Positions 35,324 through 43,049 of a stretch of DNA of 55,281 bases are shown here, piece by piece. Position 1 is the stretch's first letter. Each line of letters begins with the position of its first letter. The notes below the pieces were generated by a model that was given only the letters and a program-made list of their open reading frames with translations, was not told the origin of the DNA and searched no databases. The stretch comes from Chloroflexota bacterium (GTDB taxonomy: Bacteria; Chloroflexota; UBA6077; FW602-bin22; JAMCYS01), in NCBI GenBank assembly GCA_023473795.1, contig JAMCYS010000095.1:1-55281 (forward strand), read 5' to 3'. Position numbers and translations under genes: made by a program.

Positions 35324-35466
35324 TGTCATTCTGAGGCCGCTTTTAGCGGCCGAAGAATCCGACGAGTACCGGGACGGATCTCTCCCGCCAGGCCAATGGC
35401 ATTAGTAGGCCGCCGGCGTGGCACCGAGCAGATTCTTCGTCCCGCTCCGCGGGACTCAGAATGACA
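35324..35466. repeat. Inverted pair of REP-like CATTCTGAG units
   Basis: Left unit TGTCATTCTGAG + GGCCGC-TTTTA-GCGGCC + GAAGAATCC (35324-35360). Right unit is the mirror: GATTCTTCG + TCCCGC-TCC-GCGGGA + CTCAGAATGACA (35431-35466). About 70 bp separate them. This BIME-like structure fills the convergent pspA/otsA gap. Confidence 0.7.
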
Positions 35467-35558
35467 AGCTGCTTGCCAACACGGCAGGTTACCCACCGAT
35501 CGATGGTAGAAACGGACGGGCCGGCGCGCAGCCGGCCCTAGTGGTCTCGCCGGTCTGG

Positions 35559-37133
35559 CTAGGCGCTGCGAGCCGCGGCCTCGCGTTCAGTTTCGTCGCG
35601 CCCCGAGCCCGCCACGGCCCTCAGATCGGCCAGCTGGGCTTGCAGCCAGTCGGCGATGTCGTTGCGCTCCACGGCGTTGCGCAGCACCCGGGCCCGCAGG
35701 CGGCGCTCGAAGGTAGGCATTTCGAGGGCGTACTCCAGTGCTCTGCTGGTGTCGCCCACATCGTACGGTCTTACTCCTAATGCCCCCTCGGCTAGCTGTT
35801 CGTATGAGCCAGCGCCTCGCGATAGCACCAGCGCGCCATCGCGCGTGTTGACTATCGGTCCCTCTTTGGAGACGAGGTTCATGCCGTCCAAGCCGGAGTT
35901 GACCATCAGCACATCGTAGAGACGCATGCCGGCGATGGCCTGGTGATAGTTGTTTTCGTAGAAGACCTCAATCGGTCGCCAACCATCGCGGCCATAGGCG
36001 CCGTTGATGGTCTCGATTAGTTCGAACACCTGGCGCGCGTAGCGCTGGTATTCGGCGATGCCTGTGCGCGAAGGCACCAGGAAAGACAGGAACCTTACCT
36101 TCTCACGCAGATCAGGTCGTCTCTCCAGGAGCTTGGCGAATGCCTGGAAGCCAGTGAGCAGATTCTTGCTGGGGTCGAGCCGGTCGACCCTGACAATTGT
36201 CCGCTCGCCGCAGAGGGCTCGCAGCCGCCGTTCGTGGCGCAGCACAGCCTCTGACTCGGCCAGTTGACGCAGCGCGCCGACGTGCACCGAAATGGGGTAG
36301 GAACGCACGGCCGTGGTCCGCCCCGCGCAGAATACCTCGCCCGTCTCGCCATCCAGCCTTACCTCCGGCAAGTACGCCTCGCAGGTGGTCAGGAAGTTGG
36401 CGGCGTCACGGTTGGTCTGGAAGCCGATGATGTCGTTGGCGAGCAACCCTCGGCAGATGCCGCGTACGATGACGGACGGTAGGGTGCGCCAACTGCTCGG
36501 CTCGGGCCAGGGGATGTGGATGAACTGCTGCAAGATCACCGAAGGTGCCCGGTCGCGGATGAAGCCGGCGGCCAGGTAGAACTGATAGTCGTGCAACATC
36601 ACCACCGGCGCCACGTCGTCGCGCCGCAGTTCCGCCAGAACCGCGTCGGCGAAGGCACGGTTCACGGGGCGGTAGCCCTTATGCCAGGCAAGCGCTACCA
36701 GCGAAGTCAAGCCGCTGTACGGCAGCAGGTGATGCAGATTGTGCTGGACGAACCAGAGCACGGGGTTGGCGAAAACGTTGTAAAAGAGGTCGTATTCCTC
36801 TGCCGGCGAGACGACAAAACGCACTCGGGCGTTGAGGCATTCACCTTGTCCCGGCACGCTGCCGTCGAGGCAGCCCATACCGACCAAGCGGTCGGCCTCG
36901 GTGAGGGCACTGGCTACCCAGGACAGCTTGGCGTGGTGCCCCAAGGCCGAGAGCGCGGTGACGACACCACCGCTACCCCGGCGGGCCTGCAGTGCGCCGT
37001 CCTCATCCCAGTAGTACTCGAGAGGGCCGCGGTTGCTCGCCAGAACGAGACGGCGGCCCTGCAACAAGTCATCTACGTCAGCGGCCGTTGCGGGACCGCT
37101 TAGCTGTTTGGAGCGTTGTTCGGTAGTCGTCAA
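35559..37133 (-). CDS. otsA: Trehalose-6-phosphate synthase (GT20)
   Basis: 524 residues from TTG 37133, with AGGAGGTGAC upstream. GT20 blocks: RLVLASNRGPLEYYW, VMLHDYQFYLAAGFIRD, FIHIPWPEPSSWRTLP, DIIGFQTNRDAANFL, RVDRLDPSKNLLTGF and NSGLDGMNLVSKEGPIVN. It joins glucose from a nucleotide sugar to glucose-6-phosphate. otsB (38912) on the opposite strand completes the pathway to trehalose. A ydaO-type riboswitch, a terminator and a further hairpin lie in its leader, so expression is probably shut off when c-di-AMP is high. The two genes are separated by the small riboswitch-controlled unit. Confidence 0.95.
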   Translation of the reverse strand: MTTTEQRSKQLSGPATAADVDDLLQGRRLVLASNRGPLEYYWDEDGALQARRGSGGVVTALSALGHHAKLSWVASALTEADRLVGMGCLDGSVPGQGECLNARVRFVVSPAEEYDLFYNVFANPVLWFVQHNLHHLLPYSGLTSLVALAWHKGYRPVNRAFADAVLAELRRDDVAPVVMLHDYQFYLAAGFIRDRAPSVILQQFIHIPWPEPSSWRTLPSVIVRGICRGLLANDIIGFQTNRDAANFLTTCEAYLPEVRLDGETGEVFCAGRTTAVRSYPISVHVGALRQLAESEAVLRHERRLRALCGERTIVRVDRLDPSKNLLTGFQAFAKLLERRPDLREKVRFLSFLVPSRTGIAEYQRYARQVFELIETINGAYGRDGWRPIEVFYENNYHQAIAGMRLYDVLMVNSGLDGMNLVSKEGPIVNTRDGALVLSRGAGSYEQLAEGALGVRPYDVGDTSRALEYALEMPTFERRLRARVLRNAVERNDIADWLQAQLADLRAVAGSGRDETEREAAARSA

Positions 37134-37155
37134 GAGTCACCTCCTGGTCAGGGGA

Positions 37156-37189
37156 TGGGATCGGCCGGAGCAATAGTCGGCCGATCCCA
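37156..37189 (-). promoter_or_regulatory. Hairpin just upstream of the otsA ribosome site
   Basis: Stem TGGGATCGGCCG with a ~10-nt loop and its complement, ending about ten bases before AGGAGGTGAC. It could block or insulate translation initiation, or protect the 5' end of a processed otsA mRNA. Confidence 0.5.
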
Positions 37190-37358
37190 CTGTGGCCTAG
37201 TTGGGCGGCGGGAAGCAGCGAGTCTCTTTTGGCCACCCTGGCTGGGCGTTGCTCGACGGCGCTGCACGTCGGGCCGTGCAGCACGGCTTTGGAGTCCTCA
37301 ATTTGGATGGACTCCTTAGCAGCACGGCGATGGGCCGGTAGGGTCCAGCACGCAAACA

Positions 37359-37381
37359 AGCCCAGGCAATAGCCCGGGGCT
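37359..37381 (-). terminator. Riboswitch expression-platform terminator (otsA side)
   Basis: Minus-strand AGCCCCGGGC-TATT-GCCTGGGCT stem with one bulge, followed by TTGTTTGCG. It lies about 30 nt after the riboswitch 3' end and about 225 nt before otsA. Confidence 0.65.
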
Positions 37382-37409
37382 GCTGGCAGTCCGCTCGTGC
37401 TACTCCCTC

Positions 37410-37540
37410 TCGAATGCCTACGAGGTTAGCTGACGGGTTCGGGCCGAAAGAGCTGCCCTGCGCCGGCCCAAGCCGGCGATTCACCCCTCTGAATGGTTCC
37501 CCCGTTCCCCCTTGCCGGGGGATTCGGCTGCGCTATTCAC
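37410..37540 (-). promoter_or_regulatory. ydaO-yuaA (c-di-AMP) riboswitch, copy 1, upstream of otsA
   Basis: Read on the minus strand: GTGAATAGCGCAGCCGAATC, a C/G hairpin, GGGGGAACCA, GGGGTGAATC, a CCGGC/GCCGG hairpin, then GGGCAGCTC, CCCGAACCCGTCAGCTAACC and TCGTAGGC. These are the conserved ydaO elements in the right order. The last ~50 nt are identical to copy 2. ydaO aptamers bind cyclic di-AMP and normally promote termination. No own promoter with good spacing is visible, so it may be transcribed from the copy 2 promoter. Confidence 0.88.
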
Positions 37541-37581
37541 TTGTCAAAGGGCGGTAACCGCAACCTGGCAGGTATGCCGAC

Positions 37582-38079
37582 CTAGGCGCTGATCGCCTGG
37601 TCGAATTGACGCGGGGCGCGGCCACTGTCACCTTGCCCCTTGAGAGTACGGGCCCGGGCCTCGCTCTTGGCGAGCGAACGCAGGGCCAGCGAGCGCAGTA
37701 GGCGCTCGTTACAGCCCGGCACCCGGGCCGCTGCCAGCAACCTGGTGACCCAGCGGCAAACGCTGAGGTCCCCGGGCCAGCGGTAGTACGGGCCCTGCGG
37801 GCCCATCTTCTTGTCCGCGCTGATGACATTGGCTTGGGCCAGCTCGGCCAACAGCTCGTCGGTGAGCTCGGCGGAGCGTAGCCCCAGGTCGGCCGCGCAG
37901 ATTTGGGCGTTCAATGGGGCACCCTGATTGCGCAGAAACAACTGAACAATGCGATACTTCGCCAGGTCATCTATCCCTACCGATATGAGATTTCGTACGG
38001 CTGCCGTTTCAGAGGCGGTCTTGCCTGGGCCGACCGCCGAATTGCCTTCGCCGCATTCCGCAACGCTGACAGCCAACAA
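37582..38079 (-). CDS. Small winged-helix-like protein in a riboswitch-controlled unit
   Basis: 165 residues from TTG 38079, with GGAGG 5-6 nt upstream. Residues about 38-100 (DLAKYRIVQLFLRNQGAPLN ... ELTDELLAELAQANVI) have the helix spacing of an MarR/ArsR-type winged helix; ADKKMGPQGPYYRW could be the wing. The C-terminal part is Arg/Ala-rich. No effector domain is obvious. It stops ~40 bp before the otsA riboswitch and starts 29 bp after the tiny ORF. Its position suggests a regulator of trehalose or osmotic genes that is itself under c-di-AMP control; this is inference. I do not recognise the family. Confidence 0.65.
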   Translation of the reverse strand: MLAVSVAECGEGNSAVGPGKTASETAAVRNLISVGIDDLAKYRIVQLFLRNQGAPLNAQICAADLGLRSAELTDELLAELAQANVISADKKMGPQGPYYRWPGDLSVCRWVTRLLAAARVPGCNERLLRSLALRSLAKSEARARTLKGQGDSGRAPRQFDQAISA

Positions 38080-38108
38080 CCCTGCCTCCTCAGCTTGGGG
38101 CGCCCGGC

Positions 38109-38243
38109 TTAGTTGGTGCCACGGCGCACCTTCTTCTCCTGGGTGGACCGGGCCATCCGGTCCACCGCTCCCTCGATCGAGCCGCTTGGCTTGTACTTGA
38201 GGGCGACGCTGCCCCGACCCTTTTGGCGGGCGTCGCTGCCCAC
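38109..38243 (-). CDS. Small basic protein downstream of riboswitch 2
   Basis: 44 residues from GTG 38243 (AAGGAAG about ten bases upstream). Very basic C-terminal half: ALKYKPSGSIEGAVDRMA followed by RSTQEKKVRRGTN. An overlapping upstream frame ends with TAG sharing a base with this GTG (TAGTG). The same frame is open to 38420, but that stretch looks non-coding. Possibly a DNA- or RNA-binding peptide; not recognised. Confidence 0.4.
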   Translation of the reverse strand: MGSDARQKGRGSVALKYKPSGSIEGAVDRMARSTQEKKVRRGTN

Positions 38244-38451
38244 TAGTGAGCAGCTTCCTTGCCGCCCGCTGCAGTTGTCGGTCCCAGCTTCGGGCCCGAC
38301 TGCGTCACGACTCCGTGACCACCGGCCAACCTCGCCAGGCCCATCGGCGGGCGCCGGAACCCTATGGGCCGCAAGTTGATCTTCTTCTCTCACCTCCTGC
38401 GACTCCGGTCCACTTCGCACCGGGATGGCAGGCGATTGCTCGGCAACGCAA

Positions 38452-38477
38452 ACGCCCGAGGCGTCGGCCTCGGGCGT
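38452..38477 (-). terminator. Riboswitch expression-platform terminator (copy 2)
   Basis: 10-bp perfect stem ACGCCCGAGG with a 6-nt loop, followed on the minus strand by TTTGCGTTG. It begins about 30 nt after the aptamer 3' end, a textbook transcription-terminating platform. Confidence 0.75.
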
Positions 38478-38505
38478 ATGTTAGCTCCGGCTGCGCCTCT
38501 CTCGA

Positions 38506-38633
38506 ATGCCTACGAGGTTAGCTGACGGGTTCGGGCCGAAAGAGCTGCCCTACCTCGGCCTAGGCCGAGGATTCACCCCACCGATTGGGTCCCCCGCTTC
38601 CTCCCCAAGGAGGAATTCGGCTCAACGCTATTC
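38506..38633 (-). promoter_or_regulatory. ydaO-yuaA (c-di-AMP) riboswitch, copy 2
   Basis: Minus strand: GTGAATAGCGTTGAGCCGAATT, hairpin CCTCC/GGAGG, GGGGGACCC, GGGGTGAATC, CCTCGGCC/GGCCGAGG, GGGCAGCTC, CCCGAACCCGTCAGCTAACC, TCGTAGGC. Core helices differ from copy 1 by paired, compensatory changes while the 3' third is identical, indicating duplicated but functional aptamers. It controls the small ORF and winged-helix gene. Confidence 0.88.
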
Positions 38634-38690
38634 ACTTGTTTGCACCGGCTGGGATGGCAAGCAGCCGCCCCGAAACCGATTGCTGTTGGC

Positions 38691-38719
38691 ATGTTAGCAG
38701 CGCCAGGAAGGATTGTCAA
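38691..38719 (-). promoter_or_regulatory. Consensus promoter driving riboswitch 2
   Basis: Minus strand TTGACA, 17-bp spacer, TAACAT. Predicted start near 38684, some 50 nt before the aptamer. Confidence 0.75.
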
Positions 38720-38911
38720 GCACTGTTCTGCCCCCGCCTGACGCTGCCTGGCCGAACGAGCCCAGGGATGCAGCCACGGTTCAGTTGCTGGGCGCCCCCG
38801 TGGACCATCCGGCGCATTGTTCCAGCAGGAAATGTGCCTGACAGACAGCTCGACGGCTGTCTTGACGAGGGCGCCGTACGGCGGTTAGAGTGGGGGTGGG
38901 GAGGCACGAGA

Positions 38912-39715
38912 ATGGAACAGGCAGCGGATCTGGCTGTGCGCGCGGCGCTGGAAGTGTTGCGCGAGCCGCCCGTGGCGCTGCTTACGGATGTGGACGGCAC
39001 CATCAGCCCCATCGCCGACCGGCCGGAGGCCGCGCGAGTCTCCCCGCTCTGCCGGCGTGCCCTGGCGGTGCTGGCCGGGCGCTTGGCTCTGGTGGCGGTA
39101 GTATCGGGGCGTCCGGCGCGGGAGGCCCAGCAGTTGCTGGACCTGCCGGGCATCGCCTACGTCGGCAATCACGGCTTCGAGGTCTGGCGCGAGGGCGTGC
39201 TCCAGATTCTGCCGGAGGCCGTTCCGTTCGTGCCGCTGCTGGGCCAGGTGCTGCGCGACCTGCCGGCGAGGCTGCCTGGCCTACTCGGGGTCATCTTCGA
39301 GGAAAAGGGCGCCACCGCCTCGATCCACTACCGCCTGGCCGCCGACCCCGCGCTGGCCAGGCGGGAGATACTGGCGGCGCTGGCCAGCCTACCCAGCGCC
39401 GGCCAGCTGCGCTGGACCGAGGGCCGAATGGTGGTCGAGCTGCGGCCACCCTTGGCGGTGGACAAGGGAACGGCCGTGGGCGCGTTGCTGCGGGCGCAGG
39501 AGCTGCGGGGAGCGGTCTACCTGGGCGACGACACGACCGACGTCGACGCCTTCAAGGCGCTGCGCCTCTGGGCGGCGGAGCGGTCCGGGCGAGCTCTGAA
39601 CCTGGCGGTGCTGGCCGTCGAAACCCCGCCCGAGGTCGTGGCCCAGGCCGACTATGCGCTGCCGGGTGTCGACGCCGTGGAGCGATTCCTCGACCGACTG
39701 GCTGCTCTAGCCTGA
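38912..39715 (+). CDS. otsB: Trehalose-6-phosphate phosphatase (HAD family)
   Basis: 267 residues from ATG 38912 (GGGGAGG upstream; the frame is open to 38585 without a site). HAD motif I LLTDVDGTISPIADRP, motif II AVVSGRPAREAQQLL, NHGFEVW, and motif III/IV region VYLGDDTTDVDAF. It dephosphorylates trehalose-6-phosphate made by OtsA. It is divergent from the riboswitch-controlled unit and shares the ~280-bp intergenic region, but no riboswitch is visible on its strand. It could escape c-di-AMP control, so flux would be set by OtsA. Confidence 0.94.
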   Translation: MEQAADLAVRAALEVLREPPVALLTDVDGTISPIADRPEAARVSPLCRRALAVLAGRLALVAVVSGRPAREAQQLLDLPGIAYVGNHGFEVWREGVLQILPEAVPFVPLLGQVLRDLPARLPGLLGVIFEEKGATASIHYRLAADPALARREILAALASLPSAGQLRWTEGRMVVELRPPLAVDKGTAVGALLRAQELRGAVYLGDDTTDVDAFKALRLWAAERSGRALNLAVLAVETPPEVVAQADYALPGVDAVERFLDRLAALA

Positions 39716-39727
39716 GCAGCCCCTCCT

Positions 39728-39865
39728 TCAGACCCTCTCGGCCGCCAGTACCTCGCTCGGCACTGCCAACTGCACGACGACCTCCCTCTGGCGGACGGCC
39801 AGGCCGGCGTCGCGCGCCAGGTCGGTCATCAGCAGTTGTGGCGACTTCAACTTGACTTTTCCCAT
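39728..39865 (-). CDS. Possible 45-residue protein
   Basis: ATG 39865 with AGAAGGCAGG directly upstream and TATACT about 15 bp before that. It encodes MGKVKLKSPQLLMTDLARDA, followed by a hydrophobic-charged alternation ending LAAERV. No family is recognised. It is convergent with otsB and divergent from the PucR gene; weakly supported. Confidence 0.35.
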   Translation of the reverse strand: MGKVKLKSPQLLMTDLARDAGLAVRQREVVVQLAVPSEVLAAERV

Positions 39866-39962
39866 CCTGCCTTCTAGTATAGCCTACGGCGCGAGCGAGC
39901 CGGAAGTTGCCTTGGTCGCGGTCTGCTCGCGCCGGCGCCGCCTCGCCGCGGCCGGCAATGGT

Positions 39963-39998
39963 GCTCACCAGGGGCTCGCCCCGAAGGTGGGCTTTTTT
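39963..39998 (+). terminator. Intrinsic terminator with T6, 18 bp before a start codon
   Basis: GCTCACC/GGTGGGC outer stem enclosing GGGG-CTCG-CCCC, then TTTTTT. It may end the otsB transcript, or act as an attenuator in the PucR-gene leader. Confidence 0.75.
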
Positions 39999-40016
39999 CT
40001 TCCGTCTTGGGAGTTT

Positions 40017-41702
40017 ATGGTCACCGTTCGCGAAGTGCTCAACTTAGCGCTGTCCCCGGATACTCGGGTGGCTGGCGGCAGCACCGGCCTGGGCAAAGAG
40101 ATAGCCTGGGCCCGCGTGGTGCGCACCCAGGCCCCTGCCTTCGAGGAGTTGGAGGAGGGCGACCTGGCGCTGCTCTCCCTGGAGATAATCGGCCTGGTGG
40201 ACGAACTGCTCTCTCCCGCCACGGTGGTGCGCGAGCTGGCGCAAATTGGAGTGGCGGCGCTGGGGGTTAGCGGCGACGTGCCCCCGGCGGCGGCCGCCGC
40301 CGCCGACGAAACCGGCCTGGCTTTGCTGGAGCTGCCGCGGGGGCTGAGCCTGCGCGAGGTCGAGAAGACGGTGATTCGCCTGGTCCTCAACCGGCGGGCT
40401 GAGATGGAACAGCGCGGCGTGCAGATGTACCGCCAGCTGGCCCAGTGCATCACCGCGGGCAAGGGCCTGGACGCCATCGTCGCCACCCTCAGCGAGATCA
40501 CCGGCAAGACGGTTGCCCTGCAGGACCATACTTTCTCCCTGCGGCTGGGGGTCTGCCCGCCGGGCGCTACTCCCAGGCAGGAGGAGCTGTCGCAGCTGCT
40601 GCACCCGGCCGGCTGGGTGGGCGAGTGGCCCCAGGGCCAGGCGCTGGTTAGCACCGCGCCGCCCATCGCCAAGTTCAGCCTGCCCGACCTGGAGATCGCC
40701 CGCTACTCGGCCCCCATCATCGTCTACGACTCCGTCGTGGGTTACATCTCTGTTCTGGCGCCCGATCTGGAGCTGGGGGAAATCGACCGGGTGGCAGTGG
40801 GCCGCGCCGCCTCCGTCTGTGCCATCGAGATGGCTAAAGAGCACGCCGTGGTGGAGGCCGAGAACCGTAGTCGGGGCGAGTTCGTGGATAGCCTTCTCTC
40901 TAACGACCAGGTGGCCGAGGAGGCGCTGTCGCGGCGGGCGGCGAGCCTGGGCTACAACCTGGCGGCGCCGGCCGTGGTGCTCGTCTTCGGCCGCGACCCG
41001 GCGGGGCCGCTGGCGGGCGTGGCCACGCCCAGCGAACGCGGCCTGGCCAGCGTGCTGCGCGAGGAGATGGCGGCGCGCACCCAGCGCGCCCTCGTCAAGC
41101 CGCGGGCGGGCAGCGTCGTGATGGTGCTGCCGCTGCCCGAGGAGTCGCTTGCCGGCGAAGCGGGGGTCGGCGGGCACCACGACGGCGCGGCCGAAGTTCT
41201 GGCGGTCGATCGGCTGCACCGCCGGGCTGAAGAGGCGCGCCAACAGGCAATGCGCCGCCTGCGCTGCCAGCTCTCGGTGGGCATCGGTCGCGTCGGCTGC
41301 GGCGTGGCCGGCATTCGCAGGAGCTTCCGCGAGGCGGAGCACGCCCTTTCGATAGCCCAGAGGCTCCTGGGGGGCAACCGCAGCACGGCCTTCGACCAGC
41401 TACGCGTCTATCGTCTGCTCTTTCCGCTGGCGGGCACCGGCGAGCTGCGCTCCTTCTACGAGGAGACGCTGGGTCGTCTGGTGGAGTACGACGCCAAGCA
41501 TTCCGGCGAGCTGGTGAAAACGTTGGTGGTGTTTTTCGCCAACGACGGCAACCTGCAGCGGGCGGCCGACGCCCTCTTCCTGCACCGCAACACCCTGGCC
41601 TATCGCCTGGAGCGCATCGAGGACATCTCCGGTCTCTCCCTCCACGACCCCGAGGACCGCCTCTGCCTGCAGCTCGCCCTCAAGATCAAGGACCTGAGCT
41701 AG
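40017..41702 (+). CDS. PucR family transcriptional regulator
   Basis: 561 residues from ATG 40017 (GGGAG upstream; the open frame upstream crosses the terminator). N-terminal PucR domain about 1-125 (TVREVLNLALSPDTRVAGG), a middle GAF/GGDEF-like region, and the C-terminal PucR HTH (HTH_30) about 495-560: FFANDGNLQRAADALFLHRN, TLAYRLERIEDISGL. Such proteins activate genes for purine, proline or other nitrogen compounds. The downstream glutamate synthase operon makes nitrogen control attractive, though a DUF4386 gene intervenes. Ligand unknown. Confidence 0.88.
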   Translation: MVTVREVLNLALSPDTRVAGGSTGLGKEIAWARVVRTQAPAFEELEEGDLALLSLEIIGLVDELLSPATVVRELAQIGVAALGVSGDVPPAAAAAADETGLALLELPRGLSLREVEKTVIRLVLNRRAEMEQRGVQMYRQLAQCITAGKGLDAIVATLSEITGKTVALQDHTFSLRLGVCPPGATPRQEELSQLLHPAGWVGEWPQGQALVSTAPPIAKFSLPDLEIARYSAPIIVYDSVVGYISVLAPDLELGEIDRVAVGRAASVCAIEMAKEHAVVEAENRSRGEFVDSLLSNDQVAEEALSRRAASLGYNLAAPAVVLVFGRDPAGPLAGVATPSERGLASVLREEMAARTQRALVKPRAGSVVMVLPLPEESLAGEAGVGGHHDGAAEVLAVDRLHRRAEEARQQAMRRLRCQLSVGIGRVGCGVAGIRRSFREAEHALSIAQRLLGGNRSTAFDQLRVYRLLFPLAGTGELRSFYEETLGRLVEYDAKHSGELVKTLVVFFANDGNLQRAADALFLHRNTLAYRLERIEDISGLSLHDPEDRLCLQLALKIKDLS

Positions 41703-41737
41703 GCGACAGCCTTAACCTCTTTGCCCGCCACCATTGG

Positions 41738-41809
41738 TCAGACTGATCCGGCCAGGGTGATTGCCACTCCTTTGACGAAGCCACGGCGGGAGACGCGCTT
41801 GCCAGGCAT
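41738..41809 (-). pseudogene. Orphan Tat signal peptide fragment
   Basis: 23 codons from ATG 41809 with CAGGAGGGAACA just upstream: PGKRVSRRGFVKGVAITLAG then SV and TGA at 41738-41740. SRRGFVKG is a textbook twin-arginine motif and the hydrophobic core begins, but the protein stops. The frame continues 12 more codons after the TGA, then stops. It looks like the surviving 5' end of a Tat-exported protein gene. Confidence 0.55.
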
Positions 41810-41897
41810 TGTTCCCTCCTGAGGACAACGGTGAGCACGGTTGCCGCCCTGGCGAGCCGTGCCGCCGTCGCTACTTCGGTCCAGCGTCGCCCCTTTC

Positions 41898-42638
41898 CTA
41901 GAGGCGCCCTGAACCTAGCTGGAAGAGCCTGCGGGCCACGAGGATGTACCATATCCACAAGAACACGACAGAGACGAGTGCGAGGTAGATACCTATCGTC
42001 GGCACGAAAAGGCCCATGCCGAGCACGTTCCCCAGAATTCCCAAATAGGCGATTGCTTTGCCGAAGATACTGCTCCGCAGCATGACGACCGAGATTACGA
42101 TCATGGCGACGGAGCCGACGAGGTTGCTCACGATGAAAGCAGTGCCACTGTACATCGCGAGCATGGCCTCTCCCGCCGCCAAGAGCGCAGCCCTCCGCGC
42201 CTCCGTCGTGGCCACCGCGTATTGGTCGCTGAGGGTAAGCATATTGAAGGCTGTGTTGGAGGCGAAGTAGGCCGCTATCCCTACCAGGCCAAGGGTCGTG
42301 CCGATTGCCATCAGAGATTCACTGGCTCGCCTCAGGGCAACGTAGATGGCGAGAAAGATGGGAATGAGGAGAGCGTAGTCAAGGATGTACAAGAGATCGA
42401 GGTCCAACAGTCCGAGGATCTTGTTGCTCTGAAACAGGGTGAGGTAGCCAATGACGCTGCTCGAAGGTGGCCAGGCGACGACGACGATGGCCTGGACTGG
42501 AATAACCACGGCTGTCACCAGGGCAGCCGCGCCGCCGATGTTGAAGAGGCTTTGCCAGTGGGCGTCCGCCGTTGTGGCGGTGGACTCGGCCAGACACTGC
42601 CGACTGGTGGAGTGAGGCCCCAGGTTGGGTGTCTTCAC
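41898..42638 (-). CDS. DUF4386-like membrane protein
   Basis: 246 residues from GTG 42638 (GAGGAG 7 nt upstream; the frame extends 87 bp further). About six membrane helices: GGAAALVTAVVIPVQAIVVV, LLYILDYALLIPIFLAIYVAL, LMAIGTTLGLVGIAAYFASN, an IVSNLVGSVAMIVISVVML segment, and two C-terminal helices. Layout and text match DUF4386 proteins, which have no known function. Not linked in operon with its neighbours. Confidence 0.75.
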   Translation of the reverse strand: MKTPNLGPHSTSRQCLAESTATTADAHWQSLFNIGGAAALVTAVVIPVQAIVVVAWPPSSSVIGYLTLFQSNKILGLLDLDLLYILDYALLIPIFLAIYVALRRASESLMAIGTTLGLVGIAAYFASNTAFNMLTLSDQYAVATTEARRAALLAAGEAMLAMYSGTAFIVSNLVGSVAMIVISVVMLRSSIFGKAIAYLGILGNVLGMGLFVPTIGIYLALVSVVFLWIWYILVARRLFQLGSGRL

Positions 42639-42991
42639 GGCAAGGCTCCTCGCGTGTACTGGGCGATGCACGTCTGCCGCCCGTGTTCCTTCACTCACCT
42701 CCTGGCGCATCCTCGGGCGGACCAACCAGACTGGCTAATGACGTTGGCGGCAGTATAGTCCTCGTCCAAGCCAGGCACGCCAGCCAGGAGGAGAGTCCGC
42801 TACCTGGCCGGTCAGCCGGGATTGAGCTCGGTCGGATGACCAGGACTGGTCGCCCCTTGTGCCTCCTGCACAGGAAAGAGGCCCCTCTTTTCGTACAAAC
42901 TCCCGTGGTTTGCGTCGCCGGCAGCCCGTACATTTAGCTTGAAAAGCAGCCGCAGCGATGCTGCGCAGCAAGGTCCCCAGCCAAGGCGAAG

Positions 42992-43029
42992 AAGCCCTCG
43001 ACGGCGGCACCTACCGCCGTCGAGGGCTT
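42992..43029 (+). terminator. Leader terminator of the glutamate synthase operon
   Basis: 16-bp perfect stem (AAGCCCTCGACGGCGG and its complement) with loop CACCTA, then GTCGTTTCTC. It ends ~20 bp before the TTG start of the first gene. There is no upstream gene on this strand for it to terminate (PucR gene ends 1.3 kb away), so an attenuator or regulated leader is likely. The 42726-43049 gap contains no other supported feature. Confidence 0.7.
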
Positions 43030-43049
43030 GTCGTTTCTCGGAGGCAACG

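Noticed and set aside
37534-37600. TTGACA just upstream of riboswitch copy 1 as a promoter
   Set aside because: The matching -10 position would fall inside the aptamer and reads AATCCC, so a functional promoter there is doubtful.
38244-38380. 45-codon frame beginning with ATC after AGGAGGTGAG, upstream of the basic peptide
   Set aside because: The spacing to ATC is about 12 nt and the translation is low-complexity; too weak to annotate, though the TAGTG junction is noted.
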